DNA of 64,000 nt from Ctena decussata (taxonomy: Eukaryota; Mollusca; Bivalvia; Lucinida; Lucinidae). A model generated the notes under the pieces. The model made no database searches and had not been told where the DNA came from. It saw nothing but the letters and a program-made list of their open reading frames with translations. Each line of letters begins with the position of its first letter. Within the stretch, counting starts at the first letter, position 1. The DNA is taken from positions 19,823,928 through 19,887,927 of the forward strand of contig OZ022513.1 in assembly GCA_963989385.1 (NCBI GenBank), in the 5' to 3' direction. The translations under genes were made by a program, and so were the position numbers. Below, piece after piece: positions 23,266-34,532 of this stretch.

Positions 23266-23684
23266 TACATAAGTCCTTGATTTTACCTTATAGTTAATTT
23301 AGAGATGTATACCTGTTTGCAGTACGCGGGGGTTTTGGAACTATGAATCCGAGCCTTCTTTGGCCTTTCACTTTTTTTCACGTTGTCTGCTAAAGCTGCC
23401 AGTCAAAAACCAGAAGGCTTTTGTTAGTCAGAGAATGCTCGGATTACATAGGACGTTGTGAAATACCAAGTTGTCACCGAAAAAGAGTACGCTTTAAAGC
23501 TGTTTTCTGGCATTTTGAAAGCGTGACAACTTTTGTGAGTTCTTGTTTGTTTTTTCTGAGTGACAAATCACTTCCTAATATCGGTCCTGTCTTAAAGGAA
23601 ATATTTGCTCCTATAGGAGCTAATTCGATCCCTTACGTGTTGCTCCGCGCTGAAAGTGGGGCAATCATGAAAATGACGGAGTTC

Positions 23685-23819
23685 GAGGTTATAAAACTTG
23701 AGAATAATCTCTAACTCAAAATAAAGCAAACTGATTGGCTGTTTCCGAGCACATGCTCGGAAGCAGCCAATCAGTGTGCTTTATTTTGAGTTTGAGAATG
23801 TACTCAAGTTTTATAACCG
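23685..23819. repeat. Perfect-arm palindrome
   Basis: GGTTATAAAACTTGAGAATA pairs with the inverse ending ACTCAAGTTTTATAACC. The inner arms AAGCAAACTGATTGGCTG and CAGCCAATCAGTGTGCTT meet at GAGCACATGCTCG. It sits at the end of a P6-type stretch (ATTTGCTCCTATAGGAGCTAA near 23601). Confidence 0.85.
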
Positions 23820-24314
23820 CGGGACCAGCTCTGCTTCCCCTGAGGGTATACCCTAACCCATTTAATGTCTAGCGTCCCATAAACGGGACATAGGCAAACA
23901 GTGGAGACCCAGCATGACATCATCACATTATCATCAATGCACTACTCAACTCAAGGCACTGATGATACTCAACACTTGAGCTTACAAAAGTACCTACCAT
24001 AATAGCGTACAGACAAATAGAAGTTCGACGGTCACAGCATCTATAATACTAAATAAACGAAGTAACGCATAAACTGCAAAATTAGTGGCATTTTCAAGCG
24101 TAATTTCTATACTGGTTCTTTCGCATATTGCTACATGTATCATTGATAATTTCGGTTAGCGTGTGTTTTAGTTTCACGTAGATTTAAAGAATTTGGGAAT
24201 TAAATTCGTCTTTCATTTTAAATTCTCCCAAGTATTTTTCTAGAAAGTTCGACTATTGGTTTTTTTGTCAACAATGGGTGCGTTCGAGTGAAATTATCGT
24301 GTACTCCAATACCG
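23820..24314. other. Unassigned DNA
   Basis: AT-rich; a short GGCAAACAGTGGAGACCCAG piece near 23893 recalls the decayed family near 9150. No gene seen. Confidence 0.4.
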
Positions 24315-24777
24315 GTCCTACTAAAGACAGAAAAGGACTTACTCCACCGAAAAGGACCGAAAAGAACTTTCGGGTGCCGAAAAGGACTTTTATTTGCCGG
24401 TAAATGGCATAGAAAACTTATGTTTTAGAAATTTTAATATTATCATGATATTAATTAGCGCTTGAATAATAATTTTGTGAATTGTAGTATCTCTTCATTC
24501 TAAAATTTCACAAGAATATTACAGCACCGAAAGGACTCCACTTCTGGTCAGTGAAGAGATGTCATGTACCGAAAAGGACATCGAAAATGCCGATTTACGG
24601 GCACCGAAAAGGGCATTTTTCACTGAATGTTGTAGAAAATTATGTTTAGAAATTAAACATTTTACACTTTATATTTTTTCATAGCATAAAACGGAATTTT
24701 AAAAGTCCTTTTCGGTGCTCGAAAGTTCTTTTCGGTCCTTTTCGGTGGCTAAAGTCCTTTTCTGTCTTTAGTAGGAC
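24315..24777. mobile_element. Foldback MITE P7
   Basis: Ends GTCCTACTAAAGACAGAAAA and its inverse CTGTCTTTAGTAGGAC. The arms of about 75 bp contain repeated CCGAAAAGGAC, which also recurs in the centre (24536-24620). Confidence 0.85.
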
Positions 24778-26413
24778 CCCTCGAATACACGTTTTAAATT
24801 AATCCGGTCGTTTCGGTTCTGCGTCGTTATATCGGCGCGCTGCTTAGCAAGTCCAACTTTAGCAGGTTCTAATGCAAAAATCCGACCCATGAACGTACGT
24901 CATTCTCCATAAATAACGATTTATTTTTGTATTTTTGCTCATATGTCTAAACGGATGAAGAACTAAATGGTCATAGTCCCGACGGCCCTGGCTCGAAACG
25001 ACCCATTTTCTTCCAGAACGATAGTCAATACGAGTAGCCGATCGAACTCGCCCATTGAAGAATAACGCTCAACGCACGTGCCACATGGTCTTTCGAAAAG
25101 TTGGACGGACACAAGGCGCCAAGTGTGTGCGGCTATGGTTACGTACCGCTGAGCCACTTTGGGAACGTCGTTAGGAGAATTCAAACTGAACTGAACTTTC
25201 GAAAAGACAAAAATTAAAAATGTCTAAGGTTATAGCTCTTATACAAATTTTAAGAACAGGTCTGATGCGGAACCGCCAAGTCCACTTTTTGCTAAGGTTG
25301 ACTGCCCATTTTAGCACAATTTAAACCTATTCTGCTACAGCTGACTGCTTATGCCTGATATAATACCTTATCATAGCAGCTTTAATATTGACAGAAGCCA
25401 TCTCTGCAGCAGATGCCATTGTAAACCTTAATTAAGTTGTTTTTACCAGAAGCTTCACTGATTTGACTATCATCAATTTGGCACAAAGGTGCTGGCAGAA
25501 TGGGAAATACTATTGCTGTCCCTGAACAGTCTGGTCTTGGTCTACAGTGTTTGCCCAGACATTCCTGTCCCAATATTTAGTGAGGTGGTGCCAGTTTTAC
25601 AGATCATTTTGGAACTTTATTTGCTTGTAAGACCACATTCACACCTGCATTTTTATATCACATCGAGTAAAAATCCAAGTATATGCATGTACATGGTAAA
25701 CAGTAAAATGAATAAGATGAAGGGGATAAGATATCAGAATCCAATGATGTCTATGCATATTGATAAGCATCAGTTCTGCAAAGCATATACTGCCATGGCG
25801 AAAGCCAGTCAACAAGTTCTTAACTGTTTCTCGAGACCTTCAGTATTGCAAATGTCCTTTATTTAAGGTATTCTGAATAGCTGTCTTTAGGTCCAGTTTC
25901 CACAAATATCTAGTTTTAGTTAAGAAACTAGTTCAAATATTTCAACAGTAGAGTATTAGCATTGGAATCATGAAGTTCAGAATTTGGCCTTTTTAAGGAG
26001 TCACAGGATGCATGGCTTCTAAGCATGTATTTACGCACAATTAGCCAGGTAAGAGATTTTGAACAGTGCATTGAGTATGCTAAATCAGACTGGTGTGACA
26101 TCCCTTATTCAGTGAATAAACCTTACCACCACTGAACTAGAAAGTGTAAACAGTTTTTAAAATTCGTAGAAGACCTATAACACACATGCGCCAGGTAAGA
26201 AAGGGCATTTTTTCCAGCGAAGCAGACAAATCAATTTCAATGATTCAACGAAGCTAAATAAGCCTTTAGTCTTCAGAGGGCTTGGATATTTTCCCCCAAA
26301 ACGTTCCAGGACCCATTTTTTCCAGAAAAAAACACCCAGGACAGGTCACATAACCAAGATGGCAAACATTTTATATGGTAAAAAATTTAAAAAATCTTCT
26401 CCCCAAGAACCAC
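24778..26413. other. Unassigned DNA
   Basis: An open frame at 25489-25866 (125 residues, no domain recognised) overlaps a decayed repeat (CAGTCTGGTCTTGGTC near 25527), so I do not call it a gene. No RNA or element otherwise. Confidence 0.4.
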
Positions 26414-26674
26414 GCCGGGCCGCGTAGCGCAATTGGTAGGGCACCTGGCTCATAAGTCAGAGGTCCTGGGTTCGAAACCCGGTCTGGCCACATACTTTAG
26501 TTTCTCCTTCCGCTGATTCAAGAAGGGCAGTTGTCAGTTACTGTGTAACAGAAATATGCACTTAGTACTGGTTAACCGCTTAGGAGGTCTAAGCCTGCCC
26601 AGGAATAGTGTGGTTAGGTTAACTGACCGTCCCGACATGACCTTAGCTGTTTACCGTGGACGTTAAGCATCAAA
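26414..26674 (+). mobile_element. tRNA-derived SINE, family 1 (copy 1)
   Basis: The head resembles a tRNA with CAT anticodon (GTAGCGCAATTGGTAGG A box; GGTTCGAAACCCGG B box), but the acceptor and anticodon stems pair poorly. The body runs CTCCTTCCGCTGATTCAAGA, CTTAGTACTGGTTAACCGC, GGTTAACTGACCGTC, GTTTACCGTGGACGT, shared with 58270-58530. Confidence 0.75.
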
Positions 26675-28082
26675 TCAACCAATTCTCCCCCAGAAACACA
26701 AATCCTATGATCTTGAAACTTAGCATGTCGCATCAAGGACTCAAAAGCTCAACAAAATTTATATAAATGATGACCCTGGGATGACCTTGATCTATTTTAC
26801 GGCAAGGTCAACTTTTGAGTAACTTAGGTTTTTCTATAGGAAAAAGTGAAAAAAGTTGATTTTTTTTAGAAACATGCAGTCTGCTACCTGAAAATTTGTA
26901 GATGCAGACAACTAATTAGGTAAATGAAGCTTCAGTGAGTATTCATGGTAAAGGTCATATCTTCACCTGGGCCTAAGGCCATTTACATTGAAAAATTAAA
27001 TCACTCAAACAGCTGATTTTCTCGAATCACTATATATAAGCAAATGATTTTCCCAAGTTCGGAATAAAATAATCACGTATATTGCTGATTTTTTGCCCTG
27101 TACCCTCGAATGGTTAGGGGGTGCGCGTCAGGTTTTAGCGCCCGCGCGTACATGGTTTTCTTTGTTCAGTTGTAAAGATATTGACTTAAGTGTCAATGAA
27201 AATTACCGCCAACTCCCGGAAAATCCCTCAAACACTTAAAAGATATGTCCGAAGATGACCAAATGTTTAAAAGAAAAGTGCACTTTTTGCCTCTTTTTCT
27301 CCAATTATTTTAAAAACTATGTATGTAGCGGATCGCGCTTGGCACTAGTGCGTTCGTAGTTATTATTGGCACCTTTTGTGATGTATAATTCGGAGGCAAA
27401 TTCAAATTAAACAACTATATTGATACAAAAACACTGACAGTCTTTATTTTCATGCGAATGCAATTTATCACGCCAACAAGCGGTTTTATTGATCACTTGC
27501 TCAAGTAACCAACCTAACTGATAAAGGTGAATTGATATGCTTTCACCGAAAGTAATTCTACTACTTTCCTTCCTTCTCAATACTGATCAACTCTTAAAGG
27601 GAAATTAGAGGAGCAAATTCTTTCTATAAAGAGTAGACCCGGTTTGGAGTACGGCCTCCTGAGAAGCAAACAGGAATTAATGAAAGTTGATCCCAATTAT
27701 TTACAGCTGATGAAAACTTGTAAGTACACCATACATCCTACATGTAGGTGATTTTAAATATCTTGGAAAAGAATGTGGGGGGGGGGCGTATTTGAGCAGG
27801 GCGTTTATTAGGATTAGTACGATATATAAAACTTTTAGGAGCAGAAGTCAGTAAAGGTAAATTAATTTCTAACTTCTATTACACAAAAGTGCACAACCAC
27901 GAAAGACAATATACTTCATTTTTTCGTCTTCTTCTTTTTCAGAACTGATGATTTTAGCAGAATGTCCCTTTGCAATTTTTTTTTATATTTTCATAAAAAA
28001 AGGTTTGAAAAAGTGTCTGTCACGTGCAGCATGGATGTTACATGACTAGCACGGGACTCTTAACCATCAGATCACCGCCATA
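26675..28082. other. Unassigned DNA
   Basis: GACCTTGATCTATTTTACGG and GGTCAACTTTTGAG near 26780 recall GACCTTGA-type repeats elsewhere in the window. A P6-like piece lies at 27585-27650. No gene seen. Confidence 0.4.
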
Positions 28083-28458
28083 CACTGTAAAAATGTGTTT
28101 AGAATCTTAACACAAATGCACTCCGATTTTTATGTGTTTAAATCGTAAATTGTTCAATTTGTAACATGTTTAGGTTTATGTTTAGAAATTAAACATATAC
28201 AAAACTGGTTATATTTACCTTTTATTTTGAAAATTTCCTCTGTCAACATTTTCATCTGGTTTTCTCGTTCTCTTTAACGGGGAAAAGAGAGAATGGATTC
28301 ATCCTAAACGCGTAACAGAATAAAACGTGTTTAGCAGACTTTGTCTGGGCAAATAATAGAAAAGGCGTACATGTTTAGCTGTATGACATATTCCTAAACA
28401 TGTTTACATCTAAACATGTAATCACTTGTGTTTTATAGCTAAGGGCGATTTTTACAGT
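28083..28458. mobile_element. MITE P5 (copy 2, opposite orientation)
   Basis: CACTGTAAAAATGTGTTTAG at the left, TTTTTACAGT at the right, reversed relative to 22884-23265. Confidence 0.85.
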
Positions 28459-28538
28459 AACCATGACTGGTGCAATGGAAAAGACAAATGTAATCCGAGA
28501 CCGTTTCCAGATGCATACAGTATGTTTCAGGCTGAACC

Positions 28539-28819
28539 TGGGGCAGTTTTCATAAAACGACTTAAGTGGTTGCTATGCTGTTGCTAAGGCTAAATTTCTT
28601 TAAAGGAGATTCCCTACAACTATGAAACTCGGTCTGGAGGAACAGTCTGTAAGTCTGTAAGACTGTTCCTCCAGACCAAATTTCATAGTTGTAGGGAATC
28701 TCTTTATACAGACTGTTCCTCCAGACCAAGTTTCATAGTTGTAGGGAATCTCCTTTATAGCTATTTAGCCTTAGCAACCGCATAGCAACAACTTAAGTGG
28801 CTTTATGAATACGGCCCCA
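28539..28819. mobile_element. Palindromic MITE P3 (copy 3) with a duplicated right arm
   Basis: It begins GGGGCAGTTTTCATAAAACG and ends GAATACGGCCCC. After the centre the block CAGACTGTTCCTCCAGACCA and TTTCATAGTTGTAGGGAATC occurs twice, so one arm carries an extra piece. Confidence 0.85.
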
Positions 28820-29416
28820 GAGATGAGTTGCATAAGGCGAGCGTTACATAGCGCTTTGTAGCTAATGGTTATGCAACGGTATGTTACAAAAAAGCGCTTC
28901 GTAGCGCTACGTGGCCTTTCTGGAGCTGCCTTTCAAAAAGCGCCTTTTCTTGCGCAGCGTTGCATGGACAAAGCGCTCTGTAGCGCTTTTTGTTTACATT
29001 TGTTGTAAGCGAGGCAAATATCACTATGCAACGCAGAGCTACAGAAAAGCGTTTTTGAAAGCACATTCATTGCGTATCGTTAGCAAGGATGTTACAGAGT
29101 GCCACGCTATAGCGCTTGCCGTATGCAAGCCTGCCTCTCAGGACGCTTTTTGTTGCGCAACGTTGCACAGACAAAGCGCTCTGTACATAGTGCTTTTTGT
29201 TTACATGTGTTGTAAGCGAGGCAAATTTCACTGTGTACGGCAGAGCTACCGAACAACCGTTTTAAAAGCACATTCGTCGTCGCGTATCGTTAACAAAGCG
29301 TTACAGAGTGCCATACTATAGCGCTCGCCATATTGAGTTCTCGCTATACTAGACGTTGTTAGGCCGCCATTACATGTACCCATAAGCCCACGGTTACGGG
29401 CATGGCAGAGGTCAGC
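28820..29416. repeat. AGCGCT-rich direct and inverted repeats
   Basis: Two related blocks at about 28905-29070 and 29140-29310 share GACAAAGCGCTCTGTA, TTGTAAGCGAGGCAAAT and GAAAGCACATTC/AAAAGCACATTC. The frame running across them (28911-29321) is repeat-derived. Confidence 0.7.
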
Positions 29417-31047
29417 GGTGCTCGGACATTTCGGCCACAGACATTTTGGCATTGGACGTTTCGGCCTAGGACAGTTCGGCCACAGACATTTCGGCCACAG
29501 AAATTGTCAAGGGCGGACATTTCGGCCTTTATCCAAAAAATACTTTTTATGATTAAATTAAGTACTCATTTGAGTAACTTAAAGCTAGTCTTAATGAAGT
29601 CCAATGATTTGTTGTTGTTCTCTTGATCTTTTATGGAACTTCAACATCTTTAAGGTCATTTTGAGCATTTCAAGGCAAAAACACTATGAACAACTATTTC
29701 AGCTACTTGAACTAGGGCCTTATATGATATTTGGTTAAGTGTTTTGTTAGGTTTATAGCCCTGAAACACTTTTAAAGTCATTTTGAGCATAATCTGGCAC
29801 ATATGCCATCCCAACTCATGGGCCAATGTGGCCTTTATCATTCATGTGATGCCTATAATAACTTTATATGCAAACATATGGCTGATGAATCTGTGGTGCA
29901 CCCATTTTTGACTTTAAGAGCTATGATTGGAGTTGTTATGAGCCCTATCACTCATTTTTGTGCCATGTGTGCAGAAAACCACCTATGTAACTTTAAATGG
30001 TTTACAGTAGCATATTTTCATTTCCCCATTTTTTTAGATTGGCCGAAACGTCCATGGCCGAGATGTCCGTGGCCGAAATGTCCATGGTCGACCTGTTCTA
30101 GGCTAAAACGTCCGTGGCCGAAATGTCCTTCGTTCAGGTCAGCAAAGGAGTCATACATTAAAGTAAAACGTGGAAAGAAAACATGGAAATTGATTTCCTG
30201 ATTTCCTAACCAAGTATGGCATAATGGGACAAGGTTGAAGCAGGCTCAATCAAACCTTGTGCCTGAGAAATCTGTTGGGCTTAGTGCCCCAGTGGGATAC
30301 CCGAATGTAGGACATTTCGGCCACGGACGTTTCGGCCTAGGACATTTCGGCCTAGGACAGTTCGGCCATGGACATTTCATCCACGGACATTTCGGCCATG
30401 GACGTTTCGGCCAAATCTGAAAAAAATGGGGACATGAAAATATGCTACTATAAACCATTTAAAATGCCATATATGTTTTTTCTGCACACATGACACCAAA
30501 ATATGTGACTGGGCTCGAAAAAACTCCAACCATATCTCTTTAAGCCCAAAAATGGGTGCACCAGATTCATCAGCCATATGACTGTATATAAAGATATTAT
30601 AGGCATCACATGAATGATAAAGGCCACACTGGCCCATTGGTGGGGATGGCAAATGTGCCAGATTATGCTCAAAATGACTTTGAAAGAGTTTAATGGCTAT
30701 AAACCTATCAAAACTCTTAAGCAAATATAATATAAGGCCCTAGTTCAAGTAGTTGAAATAGTTGTTCACCGCGTTTTTCACCTTGAGATGCTCACAATAA
30801 CCTTAAAGATGTTGAAGGTCCACAAAACATTCAGACAACAACCACAAATAATTGGCATTCATTAAGACTTAGCTTTAAGTTACTCATATGGCTCCTTAAT
30901 TTAATTATAAAAAGTAATTTTTGAATAAAGGCCGAAATGTCCACCCTTGACAATTTCTGTGGCCGAAATGTCCTAGGCCGAACTGTCCTAGGCCGAAACG
31001 TCCTAGGCCGAAATGTCCGTGGCCGAAATGTCGGAGCACCGGGATAC
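29417..31047. mobile_element. Large foldback, ~1.63 kb, with GGCCGAAATGTCC minisatellites bounding each arm
   Basis: The left arm runs about 29417-30132 and the right arm about 30308-31047, inverted. Each arm starts and ends with runs of GGACATTTCGGCC or its inverse (29425-29535, 30040-30132, 30308-30420, 30928-31040). Between them are inner stretches containing CCTTTATCATTCATGTGATG and its inverse. Frames on opposite strands (29803-30201 and 30377-30724) give matching products, as expected from a palindrome, so they are not evidence of genes. Confidence 0.9.
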
Positions 31048-33350
31048 CCGACCAAGCATAAGTTAAATTCTCACGCCATAGTACACTTTCCCGGTTTAAT
31101 GACCCTTAATATATTACGTCACTGTTTCAATCTTCAACGCTAGGATTTCGCTCATTATTTTGACATCAAACTGTGAAAATATGTATATTTATATTTAACA
31201 ATTTAATTATGTATGGAATGAAAAGCTGGACAGTTGTAGCAGATTACACACAATAGGACAACTGGACAATAGGTTCGTAACGCGGGAAGAGGTACCTGAT
31301 TGTGAATGTCAACAACAAACACTTGGTTTAAACTTTATTTCATTTGTATAAGAATACATACAAAAATACAAACATCAAAGTCATAAATATCATACAACCT
31401 TATACAAAAGGGATTCAGAAAAAAGTCATAATACTTATATGAATCTGTATCCCGAATTGCAACATCTAAAAATAAACCAATAAATAAGTGATTTCATGAA
31501 CAGAAAAATGTTTTTCGATATACTAATCATTGATAGATGATATAAAGTAGGGAACTTGTAAAGCATCATGTGAAATGAAAATTTTCCGTTACACTTTGAA
31601 TATACATAAATATGTATTCATATAGTTTCTCTACATAAACATCAAATGTCTAAGAGCTTTAACAACTAGTATACTAAAACACTTATAATCAGCTTGCGCA
31701 TGTGCATACTCAGACCAGAATTTCTTATATTTGCTTCAATAATTTTAAGATCCTGAAGAATATGTGTACAGTGAACAGGGAAGGCTATGATTATGCTGCG
31801 CGAATGCGCACATGATCTGAGCCTTCCCTGTTCGGACTTGCAATAAACCCCTTTTTCTCTTGCTCAGCTCAACAAACTTTCCAATATACCAATAGGTAAC
31901 GGCTGGACAAAGAAGAAGAATAGTTGATCGTGTGCTTGAAAAATAAACCTCGTGACATTCGCAGCCAGGGCAGACTTTGAACAGTCTAGGCAACCGCCGC
32001 GCGCAGGGAAAGAAACCGGTCTGACGATAACTCATTGCTAGAAAGCCTGCATCCACTGTGTCTGAATAAATACTGGCATTTGTGTGCAGACTGAACTAGT
32101 ACTTCACTGGGTGGCTTGGTCTTGGAATACTTTTCGCCTTGATACTATATTGAGCGTTGTATTACTTACATTTCAAATCATTATTGTGGATGTCTGTATG
32201 TAGTAACTGGACTTGAAAAGAAGCAAACTTACTGGAGTTTAAATATTTAATGAGGTTTGCATTGTAAATTTGTTTAGGTATTCCATTTTTTAGAGATTTT
32301 ACGGTTTTTGTGAGATCCGCCTGTGCACATGCGCAGTCTGATCAGAGCAGATGAAATTCGGGTTCAGTCGCCATGTTTAGTTCACCTGCATGAATGTACA
32401 GGAAGAGCTTTTGTACTACCTCCGGCGGCGGCGTTGGCGTTAGCAAATACGTTAAAAGTTGTTTATGTGAAGGGCAAGGCGTTGTTAGGCGAGCTATCCG
32501 GTACACTGACAGTTATTCCCTGCTACAGTTATTTCCCGATATGTGGACCGCTTTCATATGTGCCTATATTTAAAGGCAAGAGTTTGCTGTCGAAATCGGT
32601 ATATTTACACCGTGGTTTGCTCGCTTATTGTCGCAGACGGTGTAGTTATAACATGGTTTGTCCGCTTGTACGAGACGATAATCCACGAGCTAAAAAGCTC
32701 GTGGAGTATCCCCCGTTCTGGCGGACGAACCATGGTATAACTATTTTATACTGAATAAACGCCGAAGTCAATGGATGTACGGTAAAATGTAAGGAAAATG
32801 TAGGCATTTACAACGTGTATACTTTCTTTTTGCCTCCGAGTATACATTAAGCGACATGAACTTGAACCCTCACAAACTGTGTAAATTTGTTTTGGACAGA
32901 AGCTTTTGTATAATATTTTAAAAGCAATTATACTATTCCCTTTCTGTCCCTGGACCAAATTGACATAAATTATTAATACTACCGTAATAACTCAAATATT
33001 GCATCAGTTTAACCAGATAACGTAATTTTCTAAATGTTTAAACAAATTTGGTTTACTATCTGGCAATATTTTAAAAAATTTGACGCAGCTGCAAAGAACA
33101 AACAATCTGATAAAACTACGCCTTTCAATCTGAGTCTGCTGTGTTTGCTAAGGGGTTTATTTTCCAACATTTTGGTTTAAAGAATATTTTATTTAAATTC
33201 TACTGTATATACATTACAACCAAGCAAACATGTAGATCATTAATAGAGGACCTAAACGGAAGCATGGTGCTCATAGAGTTGCTTTCTAATATAGTAATGC
33301 CATTATACCTTACATATACACATCAATGATGCTATGCAATGTTTTTCCAC
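31048..33350. other. Unassigned DNA with two hairpins
   Basis: Hairpins: GAACAGGGAAGGCT with AGCCTTCCCTGTTC (31776-31832), and ATAACATGGTTTGTCCGC with GCGGACGAACCATGGT (32647-32735). The 143-residue frame at 32323-32754 runs through the second hairpin and shows no domain. No gene called. Confidence 0.45.
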
Positions 33351-33354
33351 CATT

Positions 33355-33560
33355 TTTAAACAAGGGAACAACTTTTGCGACTTCCTGTTTGCTTTCCAAG
33401 GCGATGAAACCCTTTGTAAAGGGGGTACACTCTTAAAAGAAAGAATTTGCTCCTACAAGGAGCAAATTCTTTTATTTAAGAAATGACCCCTTTGAGAAGG
33501 GATACAAAAATGAAAATAGAATAGTTGCTTCCCCTCCCCTGAAAGTGTACCATTCACCTT
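33355..33560. mobile_element. Palindromic element P6
   Basis: GAAAGAATTTGCTCC and GGAGCAAATTCTT meet at CTACAAGG. The outer parts (GCGACTTCCTGTTTGCTTCC, GTTGCTTCCCCTCCCCTGAA) recur with changes near 46330, 48110, 53380 and 62860. Confidence 0.7.
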
Positions 33561-33704
33561 AAAGCTACTGTGGGAGTAAAAAAGGGATAAAAATGTAAAA
33601 CTGTATTAATCTTTGTATAGTTAGCCGAGGGGCATGTGGATATTTTTGGAGCTATATAGTGCATTTTATAAGACTATTGTAAATCGGCCGTACAATTTGA
33701 TTTT

Positions 33705-33708
<4 letters not shown>

Positions 33709-33755
<47 letters not shown>
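33709..33755. repeat. (TC)n microsatellite
   Basis: Uninterrupted TC dinucleotides over about 46 bp. Confidence 0.98.
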
Positions 33756-33757
<2 letters not shown>

Positions 33758-34462
33758 TTTTTCTTTTGCACCAAAAATAAATGTTTAAATGGTGTTGGTT
33801 AATTTCATCTTGTTTTATAGACAATTCACACTGAGTATCTTTTTAACTTGTAAGCTGTTTATTTTTAGATTTTTTTTATTATATACCTGTGACAGGCCCT
33901 GACATTTTGAGCCTTATGGAGCTGAAAATAAGAAAGTTTGTTTTCAACATTTTCGTTTTTATGAGTGCTTCCAGCCTGGCTTTCGAGAAGCACAAAGAAA
34001 TGGCACTAAGGTTTACTGCAAAAGCAAACACATTTCACACCAACCCGACTTTTGTTTTCATTTCACTGATTGGATACAATTTACATACTATATAACAGGT
34101 ACGTGGCATCGCTTTTCAAAGATCTAAAATACAAACATTCTTTAAAAGAGTGCAGATGAAGAAAAATAAAGGCGCCTTTGGAAATGTTGTGTCACTCTTT
34201 TCAGGTGACGCTTTGAAATTTATTATTCAAAGCGCGGAAGTCCAATTATCTTTACGTGAAAATTTTATGACGTCACTTTCATTTCATGTATCGTGGCGCC
34301 AACGTCACACCTCCGCAAGGCTCAAAATGTCAGATACTGTCACACATTAGCTTTCTCTAAATAGATAAAAAGATAACGAGAACGGACAGAAGGATGCACG
34401 GACAGATGGATGGGTGGATCGATGGGTGGATGATTAAAACTTTCTCTTATATTATGTTTCAG

Positions 34463-34532
34463 GAAACTGTATCGATGAAGCCACTGTTAGCATGCCTTTC
34501 AGCGTGCCTTATGTTAGAAATAATAATTATCG
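34463..34532 (+). CDS. Sulfotransferase exon 1 (start codon and signal anchor)
   Basis: The exon follows a pyrimidine-containing acceptor (TTTCAG) and ends at GTATGT. ATG at 34475-34477 opens MKPLLACLSACLMLEIIII, a hydrophobic stretch suited to a type II signal anchor, and leaves one base (phase 1) that joins exon 2 to make Ala20. The acceptor implies at least one 5' non-coding exon upstream, which I could not find. The frame stays open from the acceptor to the ATG (E-T-V-S), so a start in an earlier exon cannot be excluded. The hydrophobic N-terminus and the phase match favour this ATG. Of the seven exons this is the least certain, because it lies 10.2 kb from exon 2 and has no diagnostic motif. 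Confidence 0.6.

Noticed and set aside
25489..25866. 125-residue open frame as a gene
   Set aside because: No domain recognised, overlaps a decayed repeat, and no splice or start context supports it.
26414..26488. Functional tRNA gene with CAT anticodon
   Set aside because: Acceptor and anticodon stems pair poorly and a SINE body shared with 58270 follows directly.
29803..30201. Cys/Trp-rich frame with PKCPWP repeats as a small secreted protein
   Set aside because: The repeats are the GGCCGAAATGTCC minisatellite, and the mirror arm gives a matching frame on the other strand.
32323..32754. 143-residue open frame as a gene
   Set aside because: It runs through a foldback hairpin and shows no family features.
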